From Janibacter terrae NBRC 107853 (GTDB taxonomy: Bacteria; Actinomycetota; Actinomycetes; Actinomycetales; Dermatophilaceae), in contig NZ_BCUV01000007.1 of the NCBI RefSeq assembly GCF_001591405.1, positions 558,001 to 622,000 of the forward strand: a stretch of 64,000 bases of DNA, in the 5' to 3' direction. The notes below the pieces were generated by a model that saw only the letters and a program-made list of their open reading frames with translations, was not told the origin of the DNA and did not search any database. Of the stretch, positions 9,130 through 18,422 are shown one piece after another. Numbering within the stretch: position 1 is the first letter of the stretch; each line of letters starts with the position of its first letter. The translations under genes and the position numbers were made by a program.

Positions 9130-10071
9130 TCAGGCCCCCCTGCGCAGCCGGGCGACCTCGTAGAGGGTGACGCCGGCGGCGATCCCGGCGTTGAGCGACT
9201 CGGTCGTGCTGACCATCGGGATCGAGACGATCTGGTCGCAGGTCTCGCGCACGAGCCGCGACAGGCCCTTGCCCTCGGAGCCCACGACGACGACGAGCGG
9301 CGAGGTCGCCAGCTCGAGGCCGGGCAGCTCGACGTCACCCTCCATGTCGAGGCCGATGACGAAGAACCCGGCCTTGCGGTAGTCCTCGAGCGCCCGCACG
9401 AGGTTGCTCGCCTGCGCCACCGGCACGCGAGCGGCGGCGCCGGCCGAGGTCTTCCACGCGGAGGCCGTCATTCCGGCGCTGCGCCGCTGCGGGACGACGA
9501 CGCCGTGACCGCCGAAGGCGCCCACGGACCGCACGATGGCGCCGAGGTTGCGCGGGTCCGTGATGCCGTCGAGCGCGACGACGAGCGGGACGCCCGGCAG
9601 CTGCGAGTCGACGAAGTCCTGCGGGTGCGCGTACTCGTACGGCGGCACCTGGGCGGCGAGGCCCTGGTGGACCGCCCCGTCGGTGAGCCGGTCGAGCTCA
9701 CCGCGCGGGGTCTCCATGATCGGGATGCCGGCCTCGGCCGCGATCGTCAGGGCCTCGCGGACCCGGTCGTCGCTGTCGATGCGGTTGGCGATGTACATCG
9801 TCGAGATCGGCACCTCGGTGCGCAGCGCCTCGACGACGGAGTTGCGGCCGGCGATCATCTCGGTCGAGCCGGACTTCTTGCGACCGGCGGAGGGGCGTGC
9901 CGGGCGCTTGTCCGCGGGCTTGTAGGCCTTGTGGTTGGGGCGCTCGTGGGCCTTGGGCGTGGGTCCCTTGCCCTCGAGGCCGCGGCGACGTTGCCCGCCG
10001 GACCCGACCTGCGGGCCCTTCTTGGACCCGGTGCGACGCACCGCTCCACGGCGTGAGCTGTTACCAGTCAT
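9130..10071 (-). CDS. rlmB: 23S rRNA (guanosine-2'-O)-methyltransferase RlmB
   Basis: A 313-residue SpoU/TrmH-family methyltransferase. The first 75 residues are a basic, low-complexity tail (common in actinobacterial RlmB), followed by the substrate-binding domain ([11 protein letters not shown]) and the trefoil-knot SPOUT domain with motif 1 [11 protein letters not shown], motif 2 [10 protein letters not shown] and motif 3 [12 protein letters not shown]. By homology it methylates G2251 of 23S rRNA. The start ATG overlaps the cysS stop by one base (TGATG), the usual cysS-rlmB coupling. Confidence 0.93.
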   Translation of the reverse strand: MTGNSSRRGAVRRTGSKKGPQVGSGGQRRRGLEGKGPTPKAHERPNHKAYKPADKRPARPSAGRKKSGSTEMIAGRNSVVEALRTEVPISTMYIANRIDSDDRVREALTIAAEAGIPIMETPRGELDRLTDGAVHQGLAAQVPPYEYAHPQDFVDSQLPGVPLVVALDGITDPRNLGAIVRSVGAFGGHGVVVPQRRSAGMTASAWKTSAGAAARVPVAQASNLVRALEDYRKAGFFVIGLDMEGDVELPGLELATSPLVVVVGSEGKGLSRLVRETCDQIVSIPMVSTTESLNAGIAAGVTLYEVARLRRGA

Positions 10072-11504
10072 CAGTGGTCCTTCCTGGCGAGGCTCCACCG
10101 CGCGCCGCGCGGGGTGTCCTCGATGGTGATGCCCGCGGCGACGAGTGCGTCGCGGATCTGGTCGGCGGTGTCGAAGTCGCGCGCGGCACGGGCCTTGGCG
10201 CGGGCCTCGACCTGCAGCTGCACGAGCGCGTCGAGGGCCACGGTGAGGTCACCCTCGCGGCTACCCCCGGCACCACCCCACGTCGCCGACAGCGGGTTGA
10301 TCCCGAGGACGTCGGTCATCGCGACGACCGTGGCGGCGATCTCGGCGGCCTCGTCCCGTCCCCCTTCGTCCAGCGCGGTGTTGCCGGCCCGCACGGTCTC
10401 GTGGATGACCGCGAGTGCCCCCGCGACACCGAGGTCGTCGTCCATCGACGCGGCGAACTCGGCCGGCAGCTCGACGGCCGGGTCGGCCTCGAGCACCGAC
10501 TGGCCGGGCAGCGCCCGGCGCAGGAAGCCCTCGATCCGCTCGACGGCGGCTCCGGCCTCCTCGAGGGAGCCCGGGTGGTACTCGATCATCGAGCGGTAGT
10601 GCGCGGCGGTGAGGAAGTAGCGCACGGTGAGCGGGTCGTGCTCCTGCACCAGGTGCTGGACCTCGAGGGCGTTGCCGAGGGACTTGCCCATCTTCTCGCC
10701 CCTGACCGTCACCCAGCCGTTGTGCAGCCAGTAGCCGGCGAAGCCGAGCCCGGCGGCGCGCGACTGGGCCTGCTCGTTCTCGTGGTGCGGGAAGCGCAGG
10801 TCGATGCCGCCACCGTGGATGTCGAAGGTGTCGCCGAGGTACTTGCGAGCCATGGCGGAGCACTCGAGGTGCCAGCCGGGGCGGCCGGGGCCGTAGGGGG
10901 TGGGCCACGTGGCGGTCCCGGGCTCGTCGTCCTTGCGGCCCTTCCACAGGGCGAAGTCGCGCGGGTCGCGCTTGCCGCGCGGGTCCGCATCGTCGGCGGC
11001 GACCATGTCGTCGAGGCCCTGGTTGGACAGCTCGCCGTAGTCGGCCCAGCTCTTGACGTCGAAGTAGACGTCCCCGCTGCCGTCGGCCGCCGGGTAGGCG
11101 TGCCCGCGCTCGACGAGGGTGTCGACGAGCTGGACCATCTCGGGGATGTGGCCGGTGGCGCGCGGCTCGTACGTCGGCGGCAGCACACCGAGCAGCTCGA
11201 GGGCCTGGGTCGTGTAGCGCTCGTTGCGGTAGCTGAGCGCCCACCACTCCTCGCCGGACTCGGCCGCCTTGCGCAGGATCTTGTCGTCGATGTCGGTGAC
11301 ATTGCGCACGAGCGTCACGTCGTAGCCGTGGCCGCGCACGAGCCAGCGCCGCAGCACGTCGAAGGAGACGGCGAAGCGCAGGTGGCCGATGTGCGGCGCG
11401 CCCTGCGTCGTGAGACCGCAGATGTACATCCCCACCCGACCGGGGGTCACGGGGACGAAGTCGCGCTGGGTGCGCGTGGCGGTGTCGAAGAGCTGCAGGG
11501 TCAC
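10071..11504 (-). CDS. cysS: Cysteinyl-tRNA synthetase
   Basis: A 477-residue class I synthetase. It contains the HIGH motif ([12 protein letters not shown], preceded by CGLT, whose Cys is a zinc ligand), the further zinc ligands in GWHLECSAM and [11 protein letters not shown], and KMGKSLGN in place of KMSKS. The start is set at GTG (11504): it gives the normal N-terminus and sits 7 nt after TAACCT (11517-11512) with no Shine-Dalgarno, a leaderless pattern. It forms an operon with rlmB. Confidence 0.95.
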   Translation of the reverse strand: MTLQLFDTATRTQRDFVPVTPGRVGMYICGLTTQGAPHIGHLRFAVSFDVLRRWLVRGHGYDVTLVRNVTDIDDKILRKAAESGEEWWALSYRNERYTTQALELLGVLPPTYEPRATGHIPEMVQLVDTLVERGHAYPAADGSGDVYFDVKSWADYGELSNQGLDDMVAADDADPRGKRDPRDFALWKGRKDDEPGTATWPTPYGPGRPGWHLECSAMARKYLGDTFDIHGGGIDLRFPHHENEQAQSRAAGLGFAGYWLHNGWVTVRGEKMGKSLGNALEVQHLVQEHDPLTVRYFLTAAHYRSMIEYHPGSLEEAGAAVERIEGFLRRALPGQSVLEADPAVELPAEFAASMDDDLGVAGALAVIHETVRAGNTALDEGGRDEAAEIAATVVAMTDVLGINPLSATWGGAGGSREGDLTVALDALVQLQVEARAKARAARDFDTADQIRDALVAAGITIEDTPRGARWSLARKDH

Positions 11505-11544
11505 GGGCCCAAGGTTAACCGCCACGCGCCGCCGCGCCGACGGC

Positions 11545-12174
11545 TCAGTGCCCGCGGTCGAGCCACTCCTGCACGTGCGGTGCCTCCGCGCCGATCGTCG
11601 TGTCGTCCCCGTGGCCGGTGTGGACGACGGTGGCCGGGGGCAGGACGAGCAGCTCCTCGCGGATCGACTCGACGATCGTCGGGAAGTCGGAGAACGAGCG
11701 GCCGGTCGCGCCGGGACCCCCCTGGAAGAGGGTGTCCCCGGAGAAGAGGACCCCGAGACCGGGGGCGTGCAGGCAGCAGGCACCGGGCGCGTGGCCCGGC
11801 GTGTGCAGCACGGTGAGCTCGGTGCCGGCGACGGTGATGACCTGACCGTGGGCGAGTGCGCCGTCGGGGGCCCGGTCGGGGTAGGTCATCTCCCACAGCG
11901 GCGCCTCGTCGGGGTGCAGCCAGATCGGGGCGCCCTTGGCATCCGCGACCTCGGCCGCCGCGTTGACGTGGTCGTTGTGGGCGTGGGTGCTCACGACGGC
12001 CACGAGCGTCCGGTCGCCGATCGCCTCGAGGATCGGGGCGGCCTCGTGGCCGGCGTCGATGACGATGCACTCCGCGTCGTCGCCGACGACCCACACGTTG
12101 TTGTCGACCTCCCAGGACCCGCCGTCGAGCTCGAAGGTGCCCGAGGTGACGACCTTGTCGATGCGCGCCGTCAC
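11545..12174 (-). CDS. Metallo-beta-lactamase-fold hydrolase, likely S-formylmycothiol hydrolase
   Basis: A 209-residue MBL-fold hydrolase with the dinuclear metal motif [11 protein letters not shown], the third ligand in [18 protein letters not shown], and a late [11 protein letters not shown]. It resembles glyoxalase II (hydroxyacylglutathione hydrolase) but in a mycothiol organism. Its GTG start overlaps the stop of the mycothiol-dependent formaldehyde dehydrogenase (GTGA), so it is co-translated with that enzyme. The likely job is hydrolysis of S-formylmycothiol to formate and mycothiol; this is an inference from context and is not provable from sequence. Confidence 0.85.
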   Translation of the reverse strand: MTARIDKVVTSGTFELDGGSWEVDNNVWVVGDDAECIVIDAGHEAAPILEAIGDRTLVAVVSTHAHNDHVNAAAEVADAKGAPIWLHPDEAPLWEMTYPDRAPDGALAHGQVITVAGTELTVLHTPGHAPGACCLHAPGLGVLFSGDTLFQGGPGATGRSFSDFPTIVESIREELLVLPPATVVHTGHGDDTTIGAEAPHVQEWLDRGH

Positions 12175-13259
12175 AGGACCACGACCGATCGCAGCACGTC
12201 ACCGGAGTGCATCTTGTCGAAGGCGGACTCGATGTCGCCCAGCCCGATCCGCTCGGTGACGAAGGCGTCGAGGTCGAAGCGGCCCTGGCGGTAGAGGTCG
12301 ACGAGCATCGGGAAGTCGCGGCTCGGCAGGCAGTCGCCGTACCAGCTGGACTTCAGCGACCCACCGCGACCGAAGATCTCGATCATCGGGAGGGTGACCT
12401 CCTTGTCGGGGGTCGGCACGCCGACGAGCACGAGGCGCCCGGCGAGATCTCGGGCGTAGAAGGCCTGCTCGTAGGTCTGCGGCAGGCCGACCGCCTCGAC
12501 GACGACGTCCGCGCCGAAGCCACCGGTGAGCTCGCGGACCCGCTCGACGGTGTCCTCGGTGCTCGCGTCGACGGTGTGCGTGGCGCCGAAGCCCTTGGCG
12601 ATCTCGAGCTTGCGGGGGTCGGTGTCGACGGCGATGATCGTCGTCGCGCCGGCGACCTGCGCGCCCGCGATGGCCGCGTTGCCGACGCCGCCGCAGCCGA
12701 TGACGGCGATCGACTCGCCGCGGGTGACCTCGCCGGTGTTGACCGCCGCGCCGAAGCCGGCCATGACGCCGCAGCCGAGCAGGCCCACGGCGGCCGCGTC
12801 GGCCTCGCCGTCGACCTTGGTGCACTGGCCGGCGGCGACGAGGGTCTTCTCCGCGAAGGCGCCGATCCCGAGGGCCGGGGTGAGCTCCTCGCCGGTCTCG
12901 GCGATGGTCATCCGCTGGGTGGCGTTGTGGGTGTCGAAGCAGTACTGGGGCTTGCCCTTGAGGCAGGCGCGGCACTGGCCGCACACGGCGCGCCAGTTGA
13001 GGATGACGAAGTCGCCCGGCGCGACGTCGGTGACACCCTCGCCGACGGCCTCGACGACGCCGGCCGCCTCGTGGCCGAGGAGGAAGGGGAACTCGTCGTT
13101 GATCCCGCCCTCGCGGTAGTGCAGGTCGGTGTGGCACACCCCGCAGGAGTGCACCTGGACGACGGCCTCGCCGGGTCCGGGGTCGGGGACGACGATGTCG
13201 ACGAGCTCGACGTCGGCTCCCTTCGAGCGGGCGATGACTGCCTTGACGGTCTGCGGCAC
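12171..13259 (-). CDS. mscR: S-(hydroxymethyl)mycothiol dehydrogenase (mycothiol-dependent formaldehyde dehydrogenase)
   Basis: A 362-residue zinc-dependent medium-chain alcohol dehydrogenase. Catalytic zinc ligands are in SCGVCHTDL and GHEAAGVVE; the structural zinc site is [15 protein letters not shown]. The NAD-binding motif is [12 protein letters not shown], with an acidic residue after it (AVDTD) favouring NAD. The overall form matches actinobacterial MscR, which oxidises the formaldehyde-mycothiol adduct and can also act on S-nitrosomycothiol. The GTG start at 13259 has AAGGGAGT 9 nt upstream. Overlap with the downstream hydrolase supports a two-step formaldehyde detoxification route. 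Confidence 0.9.
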   Translation of the reverse strand: MPQTVKAVIARSKGADVELVDIVVPDPGPGEAVVQVHSCGVCHTDLHYREGGINDEFPFLLGHEAAGVVEAVGEGVTDVAPGDFVILNWRAVCGQCRACLKGKPQYCFDTHNATQRMTIAETGEELTPALGIGAFAEKTLVAAGQCTKVDGEADAAAVGLLGCGVMAGFGAAVNTGEVTRGESIAVIGCGGVGNAAIAGAQVAGATTIIAVDTDPRKLEIAKGFGATHTVDASTEDTVERVRELTGGFGADVVVEAVGLPQTYEQAFYARDLAGRLVLVGVPTPDKEVTLPMIEIFGRGGSLKSSWYGDCLPSRDFPMLVDLYRQGRFDLDAFVTERIGLGDIESAFDKMHSGDVLRSVVVL

Positions 13260-13390
13260 GACGCGACTCCCTTCGCTGGTGGGCCGGGTGGCCCGATCTC
13301 TGCCCCCATCGTGGCCCACGGGCGAAGGGGGACGACAGCCGCGGGTCCGGGGTGGCCGCGGATCCGCCTGCGGCGGCGGGCGAGCGGCGT

Positions 13391-13418
13391 CTTGCCGCCG
13401 AGGCAAGTCACCTACTCT
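13391..13418 (+). promoter_or_regulatory. Promoter and possible operator of the small HTH regulator
   Basis: An inverted repeat CTTGCC-5 nt-GGCAAG (13391-13407) lies just before TACTCT (13413-13418), which is 7 nt from the ATG. The arrangement suggests a leaderless promoter with an overlapping operator, possibly for autoregulation. Neither element has been tested. Confidence 0.4.
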
Positions 13419-13425
13419 GGGTGCC

Positions 13426-13743
13426 ATGCCTCGGCCGATCTTCGACCCGGTGGTGCACCAGCCGCACCGGCTGCAGATCTGTGCCCTGCTGGCGCCGACG
13501 CGGGGCCTGCCCTTCGCCGAGGTCCGCGACGAGATCGGCCTGTCGGACTCCGCGCTGAGCAAGCACCTGCGCAGCCTCGAGGCCGAGGGCTACGTCACGG
13601 TGGGGCGGGAGCTGACGGACGGTCGGCGCACGACGCGAGTGACCCTCACTCCCGCCGGCCGCGAGGCCCTGTGCGGTCACGTCTCCGAGCTGCAGCGGCT
13701 CGCCCGGCTCGCGTCGCCGCGGCCCCGCGTCAGGACGGCCTGA
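13426..13743 (+). CDS. Small winged-helix transcriptional regulator (ArsR/MarR-like)
   Basis: A 105-residue protein that is almost all winged helix: [45 protein letters not shown], then a wing with [18 protein letters not shown]. This matches the winged-helix DNA-binding family used by many short actinobacterial repressors. It has no Cys-based metal site. The gene is divergent from mscR across 166 bp and upstream of a small membrane protein gene, so it may regulate either. The start is set by the TANNNT box 7 nt before the ATG. Confidence 0.75.
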   Translation: MPRPIFDPVVHQPHRLQICALLAPTRGLPFAEVRDEIGLSDSALSKHLRSLEAEGYVTVGRELTDGRRTTRVTLTPAGREALCGHVSELQRLARLASPRPRVRTA

Positions 13744-13780
13744 CGCACCCCGCGCCCGGCGGCGACATAGGGTGGCGCGC

Positions 13781-14107
13781 ATGGGCCTCGACCACCAGTT
13801 CACCTACCTGCTGACGCAGCTCGGCTGGTCGCTCCCGGCCATGATCACCGTGGCCGTGATCGGCGTGATCGCCCTGGTGCGCCGCGACGCCGGTCTCTGG
13901 TGGAAGCTCGTCGTCAGTGGTGCCGCCGTGCTCGTGATCGGGCAGCTCATGAGCGCCTTCGGCACCTTCCTCATCATGCAGCTCGACCGCGGCTACCAGT
14001 TCCACTGGCTCGTGTCGGCGCCGGCCCTGCTGCTGAACGTGGTCGGGCTCGGCCTCCTCGGCGCGGGGGCCGTCACCGGGCGGCGGGCGCCGACGACCAC
14101 CCGATGA
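13781..14107 (+). CDS. Small integral membrane protein of unknown function
   Basis: A 108-residue protein with three hydrophobic segments (around residues 10-30, 38-60 and 77-97) and short loops. No family was recognised. The ATG at 13781 was preferred to a GTG three codons upstream because TAGGGT (13768-13773) lies 7 nt before it, matching the leaderless pattern of the window. Its stop overlaps the start of the amidotransferase gene (ATGA), so the two are translated together. Confidence 0.6.
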   Translation: MGLDHQFTYLLTQLGWSLPAMITVAVIGVIALVRRDAGLWWKLVVSGAAVLVIGQLMSAFGTFLIMQLDRGYQFHWLVSAPALLLNVVGLGLLGAGAVTGRRAPTTTR

Positions 14108-14820
14108 GCCTCCTCGTCATCCAGCACCAGGAGACCTGCCCACCGGCACTCGTCGGGACCTGGCTCACCGAGGCCGGCGTCGAGCTCGACGTCCGGCGCC
14201 CCTACGTCGGCGACGCGCTGCCGAGTGACCTCGAGCAGCACGACGGCCTGCTCGTCCTCGGGGGCGAGATGGGCTGTCGCGACGACGACGTGGCCCCGTG
14301 GCTGCCGACCGTGCGCGAGCTGATCCGCACGGCCGCGGAGCGGGCGACCCCGACCATGGGCATCTGCCTCGGGCACCAGCTCGCGGCCGTCGCGCTCGGC
14401 GGCGACGTCGCGCGCAACCCGCGCGGCCGCACGATCGGCGTGTGCACCGTGAGCGACACCGGGCACCTCGCGGGCGACCCGGTCCTCGGCAGCACGACCG
14501 GTGCCCCCGTCGCGCAGTGGAACGACGACATCGTCACAGCCCTGCCCGAGGGTGCGGTCGCCCTCGCCGACAACGAGCACGGCGACCTGCTCCTCGCCCG
14601 TCTCGCACCGACCGTCTGGGGCGTGCAGGGGCACCCGGAGGCCGACCTCCCCGTCGTCGCCCGCTGGGCGGCCAAGGAGCCCGACACCCCGGCCGTGTCC
14701 GGCACCGACGTGCCCACCGCACTGGCCGAGGTCGAGCAGGCGCAGCCGCGCGTGGCCGAGGCCTGGCGTCCCGTCGTCGGGGCCTTCGTCCGCGAGCTCG
14801 CCGACCGCCGCAGGACCTGA
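14104..14820 (+). CDS. Class I glutamine amidotransferase-like protein
   Basis: A 238-residue protein of the GATase1 fold related to GMP synthase amidotransferase-like proteins. The nucleophile elbow is GICLGHQLAAVALGG, and the catalytic His-Glu pair is in VQGHPEADL. An oxyanion-type LVLGGEMG motif is present. No synthetase domain is fused or adjacent, so the acceptor of the ammonia is unknown; this is usual for this subgroup. It is translationally coupled to the upstream small membrane protein. Confidence 0.82.
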   Translation: MSLLVIQHQETCPPALVGTWLTEAGVELDVRRPYVGDALPSDLEQHDGLLVLGGEMGCRDDDVAPWLPTVRELIRTAAERATPTMGICLGHQLAAVALGGDVARNPRGRTIGVCTVSDTGHLAGDPVLGSTTGAPVAQWNDDIVTALPEGAVALADNEHGDLLLARLAPTVWGVQGHPEADLPVVARWAAKEPDTPAVSGTDVPTALAEVEQAQPRVAEAWRPVVGAFVRELADRRRT

Positions 14821-14836
14821 GTCCTCCCCTTCGCCC

Positions 14837-15349
14837 TCAGGCGGGGACGACGAGCGCGGTCGCGACCGCGGCCGCCCCCTCGCCCCGACCCGTCAGGCCG
14901 AGCCCGTCGGTCGTCGTGCCGCTGACGCTCACCGGCGCGCCGCAGGCCGCCGACATGGCCTCCTGGGCCTCCTCACGGCGGGTGCCGATCTTGGGCCGGT
15001 TGCCGATGACCTGCACGGCGATGTTGCCGATCTCGTAGCCCGCTGCCCGCACGAGCCGGGCCGCCTCTGCGAGCAGCCTTGCGCCGGAAGCGCCCTCGAG
15101 CTCGGCGCGCCCGGTCCCGAAGTGCGTGCCGAGGTCGCCGATCCCGGCCGCGGAGAAGAGCGCGTCGCACGCGGCGTGGCAGGCGACGTCCGCGTCGGAG
15201 TGGCCCTCGAGCCCGACCTCGCCGGGCCACAGCAGACCGGCGACCCAGAGCTGGCGCCCCGACTCGGGGGCCGCGAGGGCGTGGACGTCGACGCCGATCC
15301 CGGTCCGTGGCAGCCGACCGACGCCGTCGATGTGGTGGTTCGCAGTCAT
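14837..15349 (-). CDS. ispF: 2-C-methyl-D-erythritol 2,4-cyclodiphosphate synthase
   Basis: A 170-residue enzyme of the non-mevalonate isoprenoid pathway. The metal-binding motif is GVDVHAL, followed by [30 protein letters not shown], and the signature [16 protein letters not shown] near the C-terminus. Length is normal. In many actinobacteria ispF directly follows ispD; here about 2.4 kb with an IS element and a monooxygenase separates them, although both remain on the minus strand. Confidence 0.95.
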   Translation of the reverse strand: MTANHHIDGVGRLPRTGIGVDVHALAAPESGRQLWVAGLLWPGEVGLEGHSDADVACHAACDALFSAAGIGDLGTHFGTGRAELEGASGARLLAEAARLVRAAGYEIGNIAVQVIGNRPKIGTRREEAQEAMSAACGAPVSVSGTTTDGLGLTGRGEGAAAVATALVVPA

Positions 15350-15405
15350 GACGGCAGTGTCGCAGCCGCAGGGATCAACGCGTCGCGACCGGGCGTTGCA
15401 CGAGC

Positions 15406-16476
15406 GTGGAGACCCTCGACTCGCTCGTCATCGGCGCCGGCCAGGGCGGTCTGTCCGCGTCCTTCCACCTGCGCCGTCTCGGCATCGACCACGTCGTCCT
15501 GGACGGCAACGAGCGGGCGGGCGGCGCGTGGCAGCACCGCTGGGACTCGCTGTCGATGGACGACGTGCACGGGGTCGCCGACCTGCCCGACGCCCCTGCC
15601 CCGGGCGGCTCCGCCGACCGGGCCAACGAGGTCATCGCGCGGTGGTTCGACGAGTACGAGCAGACCCACGACCTGCCCGTCCTGCGGCCCGTCCGCGTCG
15701 ACCGGGTCACCGACGAGGACGGCCTGCTCGTCGTCCACGCGGGCGCGCGGACCTGGACCACGCGGACGCTCGTCAACGCGACGGGGACGTGGACGCACCC
15801 CTTCGTGCCGACGTACCCGGGCCAGCGGGACTTCGCCGGGGAGCAGTGGCACACGGTTGCCTACCCGGGCGCCGAGCACTTCCGCGGCATGCAGGTCGTC
15901 GTCGTCGGTGGCGGCGCCTCGGCCGTGCAGTTCATCGGCGAGATCGCACCGATCGCCGAGGTCACCTGGGTGACGCGGCGCGAGCCGGTGTGGAACCCGC
16001 AGTTCTCCGGCCGGGACGCCGTCGAGCTCGTCGAGCGCCGAGTGCGCGAAGGGAGGCCCCCCGCCAGCGTCGTGTCCGTCACGGGCCTGGCGCTGCGCCC
16101 CCAGGAGATGACCGCGGCACGCACCGGCGTCTACGGGCGGCGTCGACCGATGTTCGAGCGGGTCGAGCGTGACGGGGTGCGTTGGGCGGACGGGAGCTTC
16201 GCCGCCGCCGACGCGATCCTGTGGGCCACGGGGTTCCGCCCCGCGATCCGGCACCTCGCCCCCCTTCGCCTGCGCAGCGCCGCGGGCGGCATCGCCCTGC
16301 TGCCCGGCAGCCGGGACGTGCAGACCTCCGTCACGAGCGCGGTCGACCCCCGCGTGCAGCTCGTGGGCTACGGGCCGTCGGCGAGCACGATCGGCGGCAA
16401 CCGCGCCGGCCGCGCCGCGGCTCTCGCCGTGCGGCGCCAGCTCTCCGCCGCCCCACCAGCGGACCTGCGCACCTGA
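15406..16476 (+). CDS. FAD-dependent monooxygenase-like oxidoreductase
   Basis: A 356-residue flavoprotein with an N-terminal FAD motif ([15 protein letters not shown]), a second Rossmann motif ([12 protein letters not shown], residues about 165-177) for NAD(P)H, and ATGFRP near the C-terminus. This two-Rossmann layout with a late ATG motif is that of flavin-containing or Baeyer-Villiger-type monooxygenases and NAD(P)-binding oxidoreductases. The substrate cannot be told. It starts at GTG 15406, divergent from ispF. The IS481 element sits 18 bp beyond its stop and does not break it. Confidence 0.82.
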   Translation: METLDSLVIGAGQGGLSASFHLRRLGIDHVVLDGNERAGGAWQHRWDSLSMDDVHGVADLPDAPAPGGSADRANEVIARWFDEYEQTHDLPVLRPVRVDRVTDEDGLLVVHAGARTWTTRTLVNATGTWTHPFVPTYPGQRDFAGEQWHTVAYPGAEHFRGMQVVVVGGGASAVQFIGEIAPIAEVTWVTRREPVWNPQFSGRDAVELVERRVREGRPPASVVSVTGLALRPQEMTAARTGVYGRRRPMFERVERDGVRWADGSFAAADAILWATGFRPAIRHLAPLRLRSAAGGIALLPGSRDVQTSVTSAVDPRVQLVGYGPSASTIGGNRAGRAAALAVRRQLSAAPPADLRT

Positions 16477-16478
16477 GC

Positions 16479-16494
16479 CCTGCATTCCCCTAGG
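16479..16494. repeat. Left half of a CTAG palindrome, ending in the left target-site duplication
   Basis: CTGCATTCC plus CCTAGG is the left half of the 22-24-bp palindrome seen intact at 17670-17695 and 59295-59324. CCTAGG (16489-16494) reappears at 17648-17653 on the other side of the IS element. Removing the element and one CCTAGG restores a palindrome core at the junction. Confidence 0.85.
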
Positions 16495-17647
16495 TGTTGC
16501 GGGGCATGAGGTTGGTGACACGAGGAGGGGCGTAACAGGGCGGGCAGGTCCCCGTGGCGACAGGATGAGGGTGTCAAAGCCGTTCATCACGAGCCAGCCA
16601 AAGGAACCTGCCCTGTGTCCCACGCTAATGCCCCGATGACCCCTGGTGGTCGCCTACGTCTGATCGAGCGAGTGCTGGGTCAGGCCAATGATGAGGCCGG
16701 CCCGCGGCCGATCGCGCACGTCGCAGCCGAGGCCGCGATCTCACGCCAGTGCCTGTCCAAATGGGTAGCCCGCTACCGCGAGCACGGCGAGGAAGGGCTG
16801 CACGACCGCTCCAGCCGGCCACAACGCTCCCCGAGCGCGACTGCCGAACCGGTGGTCGAGCGGATCATCGAGCTGCGGCGCCGTAAGTGGTCCGCGCGGC
16901 GCATCCATCTGGCGCTGGCCGATGAGGGCACGAATGTGGCGGTGTGCACCATCGCCCGGATCCTGCGCCGCGAGGGCTTGAACCGGCTGCGGGACCTGGA
17001 CGTCGACGGGCAGCCCCTGCGCCAGCAGCCCGCCGGCAAGATCATCGCGCGCTACCCCGGGCACATGATCCACCTGGACGTGAAGAAGGTCGGACGCATC
17101 CCGCCCGGGGGCGGGTGGCGCGTCCACGGCCGCGGCTCGGACGCTGACCGGGCCCGCGGCCTGCGAGGACACCACCGCGGCGCCAAGGTGGGCTACACCT
17201 ACCTGCACTCGGCCGTGGACGGCTTCACCCGGATGGTCTACACCGAGGCCCACGACGACGAGAGCGCCGCGACCGCGATCGCGTTCCTGGCCCGCGCCCG
17301 GGTCTTCTTCGCCGCGCACGGCATCACCCGCATCACCCGCATCGTCACCGACAACGGGTCCTGTTACCGCGCCAAGAACTTCACCCGCTCGGTGCTCTCC
17401 TTCGCCTCGAAACACAAGCGGATCAAGCCCTACACGCCCAAGCACAACGGCAAGGTCGAGCGCTACCAGCAGACCATGGCCCGCGAGGTCCTCTACGCCG
17501 ACGCCTACCCCTCCGAAGAAGCCCGCCGACGACAGCTACAGATCTGGGTGACCCACTACAACTACCATCGCCCACACAGCGCCATCGGGGACCAACCCCC
17601 AGCCAGCCGCGCCAAGACCCGTGTCACCAAGGTCATGCCCAGTTACA
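16495..17647 (+). mobile_element. Complete IS481-family insertion sequence (1153 bp) with 6-bp target duplication
   Basis: The ends are imperfect terminal inverted repeats of about 26 bp: left TGTTGCGGGGCATGAGGTTG and right, read inward, TGTAACTGGGCATGACCTTG, both continuing into GTGACA. They carry the TG...CA termini of the family. The element is flanked by CCTAGG on both sides. IS481 elements are known to insert at NCTAGN and duplicate it, which matches exactly. It contains one intact transposase gene, so it may be active. It lies between a flavin monooxygenase and ispD, disrupting a palindromic repeat and no gene. Confidence 0.93.
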
Positions 17648-17652
17648 CCTAG
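16615..17652 (+). CDS. IS481-family transposase (DDE)
   Basis: A 345-residue transposase. The N-terminal helix-turn-helix region contains AAISRQCLSKWVARYREHGEEGL. The rve-type catalytic core has the first Asp in MIHLDVKKVG, the second in IVTDNGSCY and the Glu in HNGKVERYQQTMARE, with a C-terminal HYNYHRPHSAIGDQPP. The GTG start has AAAGGAA about 10 nt upstream. The stop codon TAG (17650-17652) does not belong to the element: it is in the duplicated CCTAGG of the target. Codon use is less GC-extreme than the neighbours. Confidence 0.93.
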   Translation: MSHANAPMTPGGRLRLIERVLGQANDEAGPRPIAHVAAEAAISRQCLSKWVARYREHGEEGLHDRSSRPQRSPSATAEPVVERIIELRRRKWSARRIHLALADEGTNVAVCTIARILRREGLNRLRDLDVDGQPLRQQPAGKIIARYPGHMIHLDVKKVGRIPPGGGWRVHGRGSDADRARGLRGHHRGAKVGYTYLHSAVDGFTRMVYTEAHDDESAATAIAFLARARVFFAAHGITRITRIVTDNGSCYRAKNFTRSVLSFASKHKRIKPYTPKHNGKVERYQQTMAREVLYADAYPSEEARRRQLQIWVTHYNYHRPHSAIGDQPPASRAKTRVTKVMPSYT

Positions 17653-17695
17653 GGCAATGCGCGCCTGAACCTGCATTCCCCTAGGGCAATGCAGG
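17648..17695. repeat. Right half of the disrupted palindrome plus one intact CTAG palindrome
   Basis: CCTAGGGCAATGC (17648 on) completes the palindrome split by the IS element. A second, intact copy with arms CCTGCATTCCC and GGGCAATGCAGG occupies 17670-17695. In the pre-insertion sequence the two copies would be 32 bp apart, close to the 31-bp period of the array at 32.7 kb. The pair sits between the convergent monooxygenase and ispD genes. Confidence 0.85.
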
Positions 17696-17712
17696 AAGGG
17701 GGGAGGACGGAC

Positions 17713-18384
17713 TCAGCCGGACGCGGCCAGGAGGCGCTCGGCGCGGGCGAGGTCCTCGGGGGTCGTGATCTTGAGCGCGCGGGGGTCGCCCTCGACGACG
17801 ACCACGTCGTGGCCGAGGGCCTCGACGAGGGCCGCGTCATCGGTGGCGAGGACTCCGGCGGCGTGGGCGGCGGCGAGGACCGCGCGGTCGAAGCCCTGGG
17901 GGGTCTGCACGGCGCGCAGGCTCTCGCGCACCGGCGTCGACGTGATGACCCCGCGCTCGTCGACGACCTTGATCGTGTCGACGACCGGCAGCCCGGGGAT
18001 CGCGCCGGCAGCACCTGTCGCGACCGCGGCGACGACCCGGTCGAAGACCGCGACGGGCGTGAGGCACCGGGCGGCGTCGTGCACGAGGACCATCGTCACC
18101 CGCTCGGAGAGCGCGTCGAGCCCGCGGGCGACGGACTCGGTCCGCTCGGCGCCACCGGCGACCACGGCCACCCCGACGTCCTGCGCGGGGACCCGCTCGA
18201 CGATCTGGCGGGCGGGTGCGAGCTGCGCCTGCGGCACGACGAGGACGACCTCGGCGGGTCCGGCGGCGAGCACCCCTCGGAGGGCGTGCTCGAGGATGGT
18301 CGCGCCGGCGAGCTCGACGAAGGCCTTGGGCCGGTCGGCCCCGAGGCGGGTCCCCGAGCCGGCCGCGACGACGACGACGCCCAC
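17713..18384 (-). CDS. ispD: 2-C-methyl-D-erythritol 4-phosphate cytidylyltransferase
   Basis: A 223-residue nucleotidyltransferase of the isoprenoid pathway. It has the glycine-rich N-terminus VVVAAGSGTRLGADRPKAF with the CTP-binding Arg/Lys, VLVHDAARCL, GAIPGLPVVDTIK and LRAVQTPQGF. The GTG at 18384 gives the normal N-terminus. It follows carD by 38 nt on the same strand, the usual carD-ispD arrangement of actinobacteria. Its expected downstream partner ispF has been displaced to 14.8-15.3 kb. Confidence 0.94.
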   Translation of the reverse strand: MGVVVVAAGSGTRLGADRPKAFVELAGATILEHALRGVLAAGPAEVVLVVPQAQLAPARQIVERVPAQDVGVAVVAGGAERTESVARGLDALSERVTMVLVHDAARCLTPVAVFDRVVAAVATGAAGAIPGLPVVDTIKVVDERGVITSTPVRESLRAVQTPQGFDRAVLAAAHAAGVLATDDAALVEALGHDVVVVEGDPRALKITTPEDLARAERLLAASG

Positions 18385-18422
18385 ACCGGGAGCGGTGCGG
18401 GCGTCGTCGGTCAGGTGTGTGC

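Noticed and set aside
16495-17647. IS3-type two-ORF element
   Set aside because: A single transposase ORF with DDE motifs, TG...CA ends and CTAG targeting fits IS481, and there is no frameshift site.
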